From Erigeron canadensis (taxonomy: Eukaryota; Streptophyta; Magnoliopsida; Asterales; Asteraceae), in NCBI RefSeq assembly GCF_010389155.1, contig NC_057763.1, positions 41,894,645-41,958,644 of the forward strand: DNA of 64,000 nt, read 5' to 3'. Under the pieces are notes generated by a model that was not told where the DNA came from, searched no databases, and was given only the letters and a program-made list of their open reading frames with translations. The position numbers and the translations under genes are program-made. Shown piece by piece: positions 25,709-37,959 of the stretch (position 1 is the stretch's first letter; each line of letters starts with the position of its first letter).

Positions 25709-26343
25709 TAGGGGTGAGTACGGTTCGATTTGGTTCGGTTTTTGACTAAAACCGAAACCGAACCGTCATAATTCAGTTTTTGAAAACTAAAACCATTGAG
25801 TTTTGGTTTTTTCGGTTCGGTTTTTCGGTTTTAGTCGGTTTTTAACCACTTGTGGTTTGGGTCTAATTAAGCTTGAAAAGTTTATAAGTTTATATCCTAT
25901 AATTACACCATATTTAATTTCAACAAGTTTTCAAAACAATATTAATAAAAATAACACTACAACAATGACAATAAATCCACTAAAGTAAATTGTACAAATT
26001 TCAAACAAATTTAATATATAACCGTTTATATGTTTTATGCGTTGTTTAATTATACAATTAATAAAACAAATCAATCTTGTTGTGTATTTTCACTTAAAAC
26101 ATATAAATGATATTATTATATACACCTAAAAATGCAAATATATTAACATACTTACCAAAAATTAATAATAATATGGTATGAAAATAAAATAAAGTAAATA
26201 ATATATATTTTTGTTCGTTTTGGTTTTTATGGTTCGGTTTTTCATTAAAAACCAAAACCGAACCATAACTTTCGATTTTTAAAAAACCAAAACCAATGGT
26301 TTTTGGTTTTTTCGGTTTTCGGTTCGGTTTTTGTTCAGCCCTA
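25709..26343. mobile_element. Non-autonomous hAT element, 635 bp
   Basis: The termini are TAGGGGTGAGTACGG and, in reverse, TAGGGCTGAACAAA. The flanks are CTCGTGCC (25701-25708) and CCCGTGCC (26344-26351), an 8-bp target duplication with one mismatch, as expected for the hAT superfamily. The ends are filled with repeats of TTCGGTTCGGTTTT in opposite orientations. The interior is AT-rich with no transposase. Confidence 0.8.
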
Positions 26344-26558
26344 CCCGTGCCAATGATGTTTTGTGAAACGATGAAAGTGACTCACCATTTGGTGCAACCA
26401 ACAATGGGGGCATAAAATGGAGAGGAATGAAGTTTTTCTCTCTTTTGACATAACACTATAAGTTATTAGCTGAGTGGTAAACCACGTGTTGACATTTGCG
26501 TCGCTCTGTGTTTGAGGTGTGTTTTCTCTGCCAAAAAATTGAACATTTCTTATAAGGG

Positions 26559-26872
26559 AAATGATTAATCATTCTAACAAAATAGCTTAAAGATCTTCTT
26601 AACTATTGGATTATGACATGTGGATAATTAGGTAACAAAATTAGGAAAAAAAATTAATGGATACCACATGTCAACTTTTTAGAAGGATTTTTAAGATCAA
26701 GATCTTCTGAAGTTATTATTAACTTCATTGGTAAAGTTGATGATTTTGATCTTTGGATTAAAATCAAAGGTTAAGATTCAAAGTTGATAGTTGAATCTTA
26801 ACCGTTGATTTTAATCCAAAAGTCAAAATCTTAGGAAGAATTTGATCCGGCTAGTATTAGTCATTTTCCTTC
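26559..26872. mobile_element. MITE containing a long hairpin
   Basis: The left edge (GGAAATGATTAATCATTC) and the reverse of the right edge (GGAAAATGACTAATACTAG) are similar. Inside, 26742-26781 and 26791-26830 are 40-bp inverted arms that agree at 37 of 40 positions around a 9-base loop. No coding frame. Confidence 0.55.
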
Positions 26873-26915
26873 TTCTAAATTAAGGAAAGAGAATTACGAG
26901 TATTTTATAGCAGGA

Positions 26916-27093
26916 AAATGATTAATCAACCTAATTGGTGTGTCTAAAGATATGCCTAAAATCTTAGGAATTTGATATGTGGAATGCACTAATTCTCTTC
27001 CTTAATCTTGCCCTCTGATTTTTCCACATATCATCATCTTATAATTAGACACAACTTTAGGCTTACCAATTAGGCTGATTTATTATTATCCTT
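26916..27093. mobile_element. Small MITE, about 180 bp
   Basis: The left arm has GATTAATCAACCTAATTGGT and the reversed right arm has AAATCAGCCTAATTGGT. A second inner pair (GATATGTGGAA / TTCCACATATC) completes a foldback. It lies about 140 bp upstream of the second thioesterase gene, so it may sit in its promoter. Confidence 0.55.
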
Positions 27094-27236
27094 TGTAGAC
27101 ATGGTACAACCACTACGGTATTTATTTAACAGTCTCAACGGCACTCCCATTTTTATTTCCATTTTATAGAGCACAGTCTCCGCCGGTCCCCCTTCCACTT
27201 ACTGCACCTCTCATCAATATTTCTTGGAAAATCAAT

Positions 27237-30200
27237 ATGTATTCTGAAGCAGCAGGTAAATAGATTAATTGAACCATAATCAATTGGAGTAGTACTCACA
27301 GTTAAAACCTGTATAAATGTATCTATCTATATCTACATCTGCAGCGATGGAGTTTTTAGGGGACGTACCTGTGCTTCAAAGGCTTCCGAGTTCATCTATT
27401 CGTAAAATCGCTCAGCATGTTATCGTTAAACAATACAGTAAATCTATCTATATATATATATATCTCTTTATGTTTGCAGTTATAACCATTTTATTTGATT
27501 TCTGTGTGATGTTGCAACTTTTACCTTAGGATGTTCATGTTTGATATTCGCAATAAATTTTCTTTTTTCTTTTTATAGATATAGTTTAAAAATAAAAATG
27601 TATTTAAAGAGAATGCATTTTGATTTCAAGAGTTAAGTAGATGTATAAAATAATTAAGGAGAAAATTACAAAAATTGTCCCTGTGCTAGTCCATTTTTGC
27701 ACTTGTTATCCCTCTCGATCGAAAATAGCATTAGAGCTCCATTAGGCGGCCGAACTCACTCATAGACTTACAATTTACCCCTTTAGATGTGTCTTAAAGT
27801 ATCAAAAAACACACACATGGTATTTAATGTAATATAACTAGCGATCTAGTAAAAGTTGCATCTTAAAGCACATATTTCGGACATCTATAAGTTTTACACA
27901 CATGGTATAATGTATATGAATTACTGTGTTACTATAATGGACATCTATAAGTTTTAATTAATATTTTCTTTCTACATGTTTTAGTGAATTCCTAGGTTAT
28001 CATTTTCTATATCTGGATTCATTTAAATAAGGGCAAAAATAATACTATGTAAAGATGAAATAAAAGTGGGATAACATCGGAAAACAACATTTCTGGTATA
28101 AGGATTCCAAATTTTATCTGACATAGGTGTCGTTTATATGTTTGTGTCCAGGAACTCCTATAAAGTTGATTATAAGACTTGCTACCTACTAGACAATACA
28201 TCTAGGATACATTTCACGTAACTAAAATGTGGTTAGATGGGCAATGAAAATGTGTGTGTTAGATTGATTGCATATTTGCATGGTACACCAGAAAATGATA
28301 AACCTATGCAATGTAGTCACATTAGTGTGAAGGGGGACATAAATTTATCATGATACGAGCCAATGGAAAGCATTTCATCTGCTTTGCCAGTAAAGGGATT
28401 TCGTTAAGCCAAAGAACAATACAAAATTTATGAATATATTGTAAAGAAAGACCACGAGAGCCGTACTGTTCTGGAGTGAAATATTTACCATGTAGCTATA
28501 TACTTAGCAAGATTCTGTTGGTGCCTTTTGATTTAATCACTTGGAAGTTGGAACATTATCATTTACCATTGTTTGGTTAGAAAATGCTTTATAATTGACA
28601 CAAAGACATTCAAGTAGTTTCACATTTTGACACTATGTTCCTATTTTGAAGATGCGGGAGAGTATGTGTTCAAAGAAAGGAAATCTGGGGATGGAATTTA
28701 CTTTATTTGTGAGGGCGAGGTATTTCTTATATTCTGGTACAGAAATTTATTGTAACTTACTTGACGATCATTGCCTTTAGTGGGTTATAGCTCATTTGAT
28801 GCTATCTACATTTGCAGGTGGAAGTATCCCGTGAATTTCATGCCGATAACCAAGATTGTCAAGTTTTGCAATGGAGAAAATTTGATCACTTCACTCAAAG
28901 TAGGCTCCCATGCTGTCCCCCCTCCCCCTTTTCGTCTCTGTTACACTGTTAAAATATAATTGGGCGGGAATGTGGGAACTGGGAGAATGTAGTCCACTGT
29001 CTTGATAGTTTATAGATTAATGACCATTTTCTTGCATATTGTATACATTTGAGTAATTAAGTGAGCCACGGGAGGCCGGGGTAGATAGAAAATGTGGAGA
29101 GAGAGTAAGAAGAAAAAAGGCCTTAGTGCCTAAACAAACCAAAAACATGATCCAAGGTTACTTTTGCAGGTGAATCTGTTGTACAGGAAGATGTAATTGC
29201 ATTGACCAAGGTAGTTAAAATACTTGACTCATGAATATTTTATAATGTGACACGTTGATCTGCAAATAACATTTCCAGAGTATGCTTATATGTCGCTTTA
29301 AGCATTTCACACCAAACTTTTAACAACTTTCTTATAATTCCAGCTTACCTGCTTGATGCTACCCCACGAATATAGTTCCTTGATGCATCCAAAATCAATT
29401 TGGAATGCAGATATGAATCTTGAGACAATCGCATCTGTGGAGCACATATTGTCTTTGGACCCACTGGATGTATGTGTTACTCTTGTGCCAAATAAGTTCT
29501 CTAGCATCTATCAAAATTTCAGGTTTTATGTTTTGTCATGTCTCAACTACCGTCTTAATTGAGAAATAATAGAGTATCTTGGGAATCCATGATACTTATA
29601 TTTTGTGTGCCTGTCACTCATTAGCTGCTCACTTTGTGTTTGTAGTAGTACCTCCATCGTACATGAGATATACTCATATACATACCTTATGGTATTTGCA
29701 GTCAAATAATTTATTTTAAAATGGATGCATAGTTGCATGCTTTTTCTGTATCCAAGTACTCGCAACTATAGATATTGCACACTATCTAAAGGTTTTTCTG
29801 TTGCTATTTCTTTTATTTATAATTGCTAAAGAACTCGGATCGTTTCAAACTATTGGATAGCCAGTGAGTTCAGAAAAGAAAAGAGATGTAGAAACAACTG
29901 CAAAATGGAAACGTTCTATGATGTGTGTTTTCAGTCACCTAATTGAGTAATTTCTTTTTAGTATATTCAGTAATGACACATCTATTATTACTTCAAATTA
30001 ATATAATGCAACTTTTAGATGTTTCACTGTTTCAGTGAATGCAGATTATTATCTTAACCCAACATGCTTCTGTGCGTGCATGTACATTGTTTAATATCTT
30101 TTCTGAATTTTGCATTTCACATATAAAAATATGAAATAATGAAGATCTACAGTGGATCATTTATCTGGATTTCTGAACTTTTTGCTTAGAGTATTGTACC

Positions 30201-33200
30201 ACAGATCATTTATCTGGATTTCTGAATTTTTTGCTTAGAGTATTGTTCCACAATATCTTTGACATTATCTCAAGATAGGGATCTTTGATGAACTTTATCT
30301 TGTTTGTTTGAAGGTCAACACATTCAGAGGAATCACCTTGAAAGGAGCTCCAAAATCTGGTAAAGTGTATGGAGGGCAGTTTATGGGACAGGCATGAAGC
30401 TTCCATGATTACTATTTAGATTTCCTAGCATCATGTATAACTTTTTTGTGCTTACAACATGGTAAACGTCCATTTATTTGAAACACATGATGTGTTACTA
30501 AGGGTCATCCTAGGAGATTTTTAAGAGTGTTAAACTAACCTGCATTGCATATCACAATGACATTCTACTTGTATACTTACATATCTAGATGGTGAATGAT
30601 ATTCAGGCATTGGCTGCGGCGTCAAAAACTGTTCATTTTCTTAAGTTTTTACATAGCTTTCATGCTCACTTCCTTCTTGCTGGGGATGTTAATAGTAAGT
30701 CGATTTCTATGTAACTTAATACTATATACCATAGCAACTCTCCAATTATCATATCAGAATATTGTACTTTTTTACGATTCCTCAAAATGTATCCACTTAA
30801 CCTTCCCATGTCGATAGCGATCGTATGTGAACCACATATTCAGAAAGTATGCACTCAGCACTTTCTTATGCTTAATCCAATTTCTAATGCTACCTTGACA
30901 TGTATATTCTACATATGTAGTTCCAATTATATATGAAGTTGACCGGCTAAATGATATCCCTAATCTTGCTACTAGAAGGGTGAATGCGGTACAAAAAGAG
31001 CGTGTTGTCTTCTTTTTGATTGCTTCCTTTCATGTAAGGGTTCTATACATCTTAGCTAATTACTTCTGTTGAATGAAGTGTTGATTCTTTCGTTTAGTGC
31101 ATGCTTGCTTCCTTTCATGTATGGGTTCTATATATCTTAACCTTTAAATGTTTATTGTTGCATTGAATCTATGTATGACCTGACTTCTTTATAGTCAAAG
31201 TTTCACACTTACTATACTTGTTTTGTAATGTACTTACAGAGAGTAGAAGAAGGGTTAGATCATCAAGAACCGTCAATGCCTTCTATGCCTGACCCAGAAA
31301 TGGTAACAAAATAATTTATGCTTCAGATAACCATCTTATTCTAGTCAATCACTGTTTTATTTTCTGAAATCCTATGGTGGCAGCTTTTGACAAAGCATGG
31401 ATTAGAGGAGGGTGTTAAACTTCCTCGTCATCATCCTAGGTTAGTACCGCATCCTTAATTCATGATTCAATATGCAAACTTATGTCTGTGGACAAATAAC
31501 TTCCTGTCATTCTGCCAAAGCTATAATTTCATACAACATTCTAGCGAAAATAGTAATTCATGCGCGAGTATTTACTCCACAAGACATGATTCTATTTAAA
31601 GTTTTTAAATTATGGAAATTGGTCAACAGAAATGAAGTTTCCACCTCAACTTCTGTCCCATGGCCCACGGAAATCAGGCCTATGGATACTGAAAAGTATA
31701 GCCGTCATACTTCACGCCCTCCAAGGTTTTTTTTCCAGTTCTAGTTTTGATAGAACAGTTTTTCATTCTCGTTGATGCTTGCATAGTGTGACAAGTTTTT
31801 GTTTGATATGTAAAATGATTTCCAGTGTCAGATATTGGATTAGAGCAAAAGGTAGGCTTCCTGATGACCAGGCTCTGCACAGGTGATGGACTCTATTTGT
31901 TCATCGGATCTTTATTTCTGAATTATCTTATGAGATTGAAAGAACTGGAGGAGAATGATCAGAGGTGGCAATTTCGACCTATTTACTTAAGTATGGTTGC
32001 TTTGGTTAGGTTTTATATCTAACAGAGTTACAGGTCAATTAAGAAATTTGTAGGGTTTGGTTAGGTTTTATATGAGTTGAACAAGTTGGAGGTTGCCAAA
32101 GTAAATTTGTAGGGTTGAGATAATGTTATTTTTATAATTATATTTGACACACTAATAGCTATATATAAGATTTGTATCTTTTGGAAAAATAGTGTTTAAG
32201 GGTCAACTCAAACTGGCCTGTTTTGACCCATACTAACATTACCCATTATGACCTGTTGCCCAGCCCAATTTGCCACCTCTAGGAATGATTACTAACAGAG
32301 GAGATTTGTAGGAATCTTGTAGTTGTTCTCATTGTCATTACAAATAACAGGTGTGCAGGTGCATACTTCTCAGATATGTTATTCATTCAAATCAGCCTAA
32401 ATCCACACCGTAAAGAGGGCATATTCCCAACATCGATTAGTCTGGACCATTCGTAAGTCAACACATTCTTTACAAACTCCAGCAGTGTTTAGTTCACATG
32501 ATTTCCTCAGTTTCACCTTAAGTTTATCATATATGGAAAGGAGACCATGTACCACTTTATTACACAGCCATGTAGGGCTTAGTTGCTGCTGTAATCAAGG
32601 CTAATCATGAGTCAAACTATTTCTGCAATTGCGTCAGTCTTGCTTTTCGATTCGCCCTGGTCCGTAAAGTAGGAAATGATGCAAAAAAGGCATGATTGCA
32701 ACCTTGTAATAGTGCAACTTAAGAGTTCATCCCTGACGTAGGGCCTTATAATTACTTCATCTCATATCATGCTCATCGTTTCCCCACAATTCCTATTTGA
32801 TGGTCAAAGATTCATATAGACGATGATGAGAACATCTACAGGGATAACTAAGAGTAAAAAGAAAACGAAAAGACACGCTTGAATGCATGTGCATAGTTTC
32901 TAGTGGCCGTGTACATTATCCATAATACCTGTCTATTTGCCTTTTCAGGATGTGGTTTCACAGGGATATTAAAGCAGATGATTGGTTGTTATACGTGGTA
33001 AGTGTCGAAGGGCCTACTTTGCATGTTTCTTAATGCTAGACCATTCACCCATCAAAGTTCACCACAAACTTCTCACCTTGCCTTTTATGACGATACATGC
33101 TAATTGATACATATTCTTCTCTTTATAGTGGCACTATCTGATAAAGTGATTACTTTGTTGATATCATTTATGGCGTTCCTAGATTTCTTCCACTTGACTT

Positions 33201-34023
33201 TTTCACCTTATAATATAGTTTGAATGTTACAGATTGATAGTCCTACTGCCTTTAATGCACGTGGCTTTTCTCGTGGTCAGATGTTCAATAGAAAGGGAGA
33301 GGTAAACACATCTCAACTTTGTGTGCTTTATCACAACTAATGGTAGCGAAACGGGTGGGTTCGATCATGAGTCAAAATGGCTTAGGGGTCAAGGCTGATG
33401 TGGTTGAAATAAATATCAAATGTTTAGTGTATCAAGATCTTGACTAAAAAACTATATTATCAAATTAAAAATATAACTTCTTTCAAAACACATGTTGTAA
33501 ATATAATACACTTTATGCAAAATTTCAACTCATTTGACCAATTTCATCGTACTTATGTTTTCTATTTTCACCATTTGGCTATTAATCAAGTATAATCCAA
33601 ACTGGCCCTGTTTGTAAAAGATGCTTTAGATTGGCCTGTCTCTGTTAGCATTTGAGGTATTATCCCTTTTTACCAAAAAAAGGTTTTTTTTTTAGGTTAG
33701 GCGGAGTTTAGAGAGAACTCATTTTTTGAGAATATCACACTTGTCAAGTTCATGGCAAGAAAATTAGTTTGTTAATGTAAGTTTTTTTTTAAAAAAGGAA
33801 GATCAATGCTGATATCAACTATGACTTCTTTTGGGACTACAAAAAGAGAAAAAGACAGGTCTCCTTACATATGTAGTGCACACCTGGGTAGACTTAAAAA
33901 TGACTTATATGAAGTTTTTCGACTAATCCTGTTTTCATGTTGCAGCTTGTTTTGACTGCAATGCAGGTAGGCGTTCTAAGAGCACTAAAGACGCCGCCTA
34001 TTTCTGTACCATCGAAGCTCTAA
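27237..34023 (+). CDS. ACH2-like: Acyl-CoA thioesterase with CNB-like domain, copy 2 (425 aa)
   Basis: Exons: 27237-27255, 27345-27437, 28652-28719, 28818-28899, 29170-29210, 29344-29469, 30314-30391, 30607-30694, 30921-31033, 31240-31302, 31384-31439, 31630-31725, 31826-31882, 32351-32452, 32949-32997, 33233-33301, 33946-34023. Most exon lengths equal those of copy 1. Landmarks are [45 protein letters not shown] (Asp near 359), [10 protein letters not shown], Gln near 407 (AMQVG, where copy 1 has TQEG), and C-terminal SKL. The first mini-exon gives MYSEAAA and matches the N-terminal length of copy 1; the alternatives are ATG at 27317 or 27347. The intron after 30391 begins GC, not GT. The fragment after residue 276 is shorter and diverged. 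It should be a peroxisomal acyl-CoA hydrolase, evolving faster than copy 1. Confidence 0.92.
30155..30252. repeat. 49-bp tandem duplication in an intron
   Basis: Two adjacent 49-bp units (30155-30203, 30204-30252), starting GATCATTTATCTGGATTTC, differ at a few bases. They lie just before exon 7 of thioesterase 2. Confidence 0.9.
31960..32281. mobile_element. hAT-type MITE in an intron of thioesterase 2
   Basis: The termini are CAGAGGTGGCAATTTCGACC and, in reverse, TAGAGGTGGCAAATTGG. The flanks AGAATGAT (31952-31959) and GGAATGAT (32282-32289) form an 8-bp target duplication with one mismatch. Related GGTGGCAA ends occur in other introns of the window, for example near 45883-46140 and 55605-55965. 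Confidence 0.75.
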
Positions 34024-34815
34024 CTCACCCATTCATGCATATATATATATTGTTGTATGATTAGTTTTTTTAATATTAAAAACATTATTGGGATTAGAAG
34101 TTGGTTATAAAGAATAAGCATTAGTCCAATGCCATAATGGTTAGGATAACAATTAAATAGTTAAACATGTAATTGAAACTTCACTTTATTCACAGTGGTG
34201 AGTTCAAAATTTCAAAGATGAAATTTCTCCAAAGGCTTGTTTTTATTTACTTTGGCAACTAAATTACGATTCTGAATTATGTTGGACTTGTCATTTGTTT
34301 TGGGTAAAATAAATTGTGTGATGATCAAGTAGGTAGGTAGTTGCAAATTGATCTTGAAGAGATTCATGTATCTCTACCGAAGTTATTGTTTGGAGATGCA
34401 AATTTAAGTGTACCTAATCATAAGATCGGTCAGCATCAAATGACCATATTCTAGGTAAACATATCGGTCATTGACAAGAAAAGGATTGAAAAATATCTCA
34501 AAAAACAATAACCATAAGAGTGATGGCATAGTGGTGTGTCTAGATCTCTAAAGATGAAAATAGTTATTGGTTTGAAGTTCGATTCTAGGAGCAAAAAAGA
34601 TATATTCTTTGTGGTAACAGAGCCACAAAGGTTTGCGTGTAATGATTTCTAGTTATTCTAAAAAGTAAAATGCTAAGTTAACCAGACTTTACAAAAGAAG
34701 AAAATCAAAAAACTTTTAATTGAATGAACCACTTGCATTTTAAAATCTGAGAGTGTTTTAAGCTATGTCTTATTATTGTAGTAAGCAAAAAACATGTACA
34801 AAAATAAGATTTTTA
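34024..34815. other. Spacer before the tRNA gene
   Basis: AT-rich sequence holding the 3' UTR of thioesterase 2. I see no gene or repeat in it. Confidence 0.6.
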
Positions 34816-34887
34816 AGGGCCCAACCGGGTTCGAACCGGTGACCTATTGATCTGCAGTCAATTGCTCTACCACTGAGCTATGGACCC
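34816..34887 (-). tRNA. tRNA-Cys(GCA): tRNA-Cys (anticodon GCA)
   Basis: The reverse strand folds as a standard 72-base tRNA. The acceptor GGGTCCA pairs with TGGGCCC, with one G-U pair. The D arm contains AGCTCAGTGGTAGAGC, the anticodon loop is CTGCAGA with GCA, and the T arm contains GGTTCGAACCC. There is no intron and no encoded CCA. A T5 run lies a few bases downstream, suitable for Pol III termination. The internal A and B boxes look intact. Confidence 0.97.
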
Positions 34888-34951
34888 ATTCGTGGTAACG
34901 TAGTAGAATTTTATTATATAGAGTAAATATAATAAAATTGAGATTTCAAAT

Positions 34952-34973
34952 TGAGCTATGGACCTATTGATCT
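34952..34973 (-). repeat. Fragmentary echo of the tRNA gene
   Basis: This 22-base block joins two separated 13-base pieces of the tRNA gene: 34874-34886 (TGAGCTATGGACC) and 34841-34853 (GACCTATTGATCT), sharing GACC at the junction. The nearby word AATTGAGATTTCAAA also occurs twice (34937-34951, 34998-35012). It is the scar of a local duplication with deletion, not a second tRNA. Confidence 0.75.
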
Positions 34974-35111
34974 CTATTATATAGATATTTGTTCAATCAA
35001 ATTGAGATTTCAAAATTTTAAAACCCTAACACCACCAGAGTTCTCCCTTGATTGAATGAATACATAAATCGGAGCTCCGACTGAAGATCGAAAATCATAA
35101 CGGTGGTGGGC

Positions 35112-36165
35112 ATGGCGGATGCTTCCTCGTTAGAAGAAGAAGAAGTAGAGAAATTAGAAAAAGAAGTGAAAGAAATGTGTGAGAAAATAAGTGAATACAG
35201 AGACAGTATGCCACATCGCCTTCACACCACTCTCTCCTCTTTCCTTTCTTCTTCACCTCCAATTACTAATACTGATCTCGTTCCTTCTTCTTCCACCAAT
35301 CCCATTTCAGGTACTCATTCTTTACTTCTTTTTTTTTTCAATATTTTTCTAATTTATCTTTTAGGGCTTGTTATGCTCCGACTGCTAGCTCCTGAGCTTA
35401 AATAATCGTAATGATGTGTGTAGGCTTAAGAAATGATACATCATCACGTTATAATTCACAGGCTTAAGAGATGATGCATCACCACCATATAAATGAATTC
35501 AATGGGGGTGTTTGGATTAGCTTATCTTACAATCCTCTAAGCTCTAGTTATTTCGTGTTTAGGGTTAGGGACTTAGGGTCTGGCATCGACCTACACTTGT
35601 TAAACATTTTGGGATTGGACGGTCAAGGAAAAAATCTAGAAAACGGTCATGAGGTTAGGCTCGCGTAGCTTCAACATGGATTCTTATCTGTTTACTTAGG
35701 GACCTTATAATTTCTGTATGGGTTGATCAGAAGCACTAGTCTATGCTTGTTCTTTGTATGCATTAGCAATGCACTTGGGAAATTTTTTACTCGTTTGACC
35801 AGTTTCTTTCCTAGCTTTTTTGTATTTTTTTTTAAGAATTTACGGTCCAGCATAATAGTTTGTAACTTTATTTAATAGCAAAGATAAAGATGTCCAGCAC
35901 CTAATGGAACTTTTTTTTAATGTATTTATTTATTGTTATTTTGTTTTTTGAATATCTTGATTTAGAGGAGAATGGGGCATTGGTAGAAGCTGATCCAACT
36001 CATGCCGACAAAATACAAACTATTAAACACAAGATTTCTAACAATGCTTCGATGACGTCTTCACTTTTGACGAGAATGAAAGATTGTATGTCCAGAATCG
36101 ACAAACTGTACTCATTCAACAATGGAAGTCATCCTGCTTTTAAAAGAAGAAAGATTGCCTCATAA
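35112..36165 (+). CDS. Two-exon coiled-coil protein, 132 residues, unknown function
   Basis: Exons are 35112-35310 and 35966-36165, joined in phase 1 across a GT-AG intron. The protein starts MADASSLEEEEVEKLEKEVK, an acidic heptad-like helix up to about residue 35. A Ser/Thr/Pro-rich linker follows (about 36-66), then a second helical stretch (ADKIQTIKHKISNNASM, LLTRMKDCMSRIDKL), and a basic end, FKRRKIAS. The last motif could be a nuclear localisation signal. The tidy gene structure and protein-like composition indicate a real gene. The two-helix layout is seen in small kinetochore or complex-scaffold subunits, but I do not recognise the family and assign no function. Confidence 0.8.
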
Positions 36166-37159
36166 CATGGCTTCATGTGAGGTACTTTACATTTGTTAAT
36201 GTTTACTGTTTGTTGTACGAGTTTATATTGTTCTGCGCCAGTACTTTTTGGGCATCTGATATCGTTACAATGATATATGAGTACTTGATGGTTATGCCTT
36301 TTTTTTTTTTAATTACTGATGTTACATTTGTGCTGTCATTACCCCCAAAAATCGTGTAATGGTAACATTGTACTCTCTAGTGAATGGATATGTTCTTTCT
36401 GATTCAAGAATGCAGGAGATTGTATAGTGTTGCTTGAGGAGGTGCTAATATTTGGCTGACTAGTGAAACCCCAAGTAACATATGATTCAGAACTGATTCA
36501 TTTAATTGTTTGTATTTTTGAATATGTTGAAAACCTTTAGCCTATGGGGTCTAAAATGACCCTGAGGACTATGATTTTCAAGAACATTAGTGTTTATTTT
36601 ACTCTTCTTTTTTCAATGGAAAATGATTTTGCGTATCATTTCCAAGGTCGTATTGGTACCATAGATAATGATATACTAACCATACAACATTGTTGTATGG
36701 TAAGTATATGACAACATCTGTGGATCTGTACAAGCATCCAATATACATGTTTGGTATATTAATCAAAATGCATGATATGAATATCACCTCATTTTTCAAA
36801 GACTGTCTTTGATGACTAATATAAAATAAAATTTGAAGGCTCTGAAAAAGGGAAATGAAAAACAGTTCCTTCACATTCAATAGCTTAAAGAATTCTATAT
36901 CTTTTCCTAAAAAGGTTGAGACTTAAGATGGCAACCGATGGACCAATTCAGAAGAAGAAAAAATGGAAAAGAAAAGAGAATGATATAAACCTAACTAAGC
37001 TGGTCAAATACCCTCTTGCTGTTTAACACATGTTAAACAAGCATATAATTTAGGTGGAAACCAAAGCCATAATAGTTGGTAAATCAGTGCATATGGTCCA
37101 CAAGCACATATACTTTTGAAAGGATTCATTTGTCACATAAAAATCCTAGAGGGGTGTCC

Positions 37160-37500
37160 ATGTCTATTGACGATGTAGTTAATCTAAAGTAAATATCATC
37201 TAAGTTACCTCTATTGCAGTCCAAGTGATAGATTTTTGATCGTTCGAACTAAAGCAAAAAGTAAAATAATAAGTATACTGCTCATAACATCCGTAATGAA
37301 ATAATTTACAGTATATATCCTTAACACTTAAAATAACTACAATACTACCTTAACGTCAACTACTTTTACATTCACCACCATCGTCGCCCCCATCACCGTC
37401 CTCACTGCCGCCCCACCACCTCCGCCATCACTATCCCATCGCCGCCGTATTGTGCGAGCATAAGTATAATAATCATTTATTTGTTGCACATTTTTAATAA
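37160..37500 (+). mobile_element. Helitron-family fragment
   Basis: Blocks such as AATGAAATAATTTACAGTAT and TTAAAATAACTACAATACTA match the element at 22726-23100. A C-rich stretch (GCCGCCCCACCACCTCCGCC) follows, then a degenerate GC hairpin near 37440. The ends are approximate. Confidence 0.4.
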
Positions 37501-37959
37501 CCATATTTGTTACACATTTTAATTAATAATCAAAAGCCTTATTCTCATCAAATTATTATAATTACTTGAACATGATGTAATAGAATCGTTATAAATAGTA
37601 AAAAAATAAAATTGATACGATTATTTTATCACGGCACATCGCATGTGTACATGAAATAACTCGATACTATTCATGAAAACTTTTAAAGAACAAAATAAAT
37701 ATTTATACAACAAATTTACTAAGCATAATTAATAATATTAATAATAAAATGATATAAATATAAAATAAAACAAATACATATTTTTGGTTTGGTCCAATAT
37801 TACATGGAATGTTTTTTTTTTTTGGTATTATAATATAGGATTTTATAATACCAAAACCAAACTGATCAATTCGGCCCGAGTTCTAAGTTTTTCGGTTTAG
37901 AATCGTTTTTTTTTTTTTTAAAGGCTGTGAGTTTAGTTTTGATCTGGTTTTGGTCGCAC

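Larger units (their letters stand above)
21364..27236. other. Spacer between the two thioesterase genes
   Basis: This spacer holds the 3' UTR of copy 1, a Helitron-like left end near 22726, a hAT element at 25709-26343, two small MITEs at 26559-27093, and the promoter of copy 2. The stretches 21650-22700 and 23100-25700 are AT-rich with no supported gene. Confidence 0.6.
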
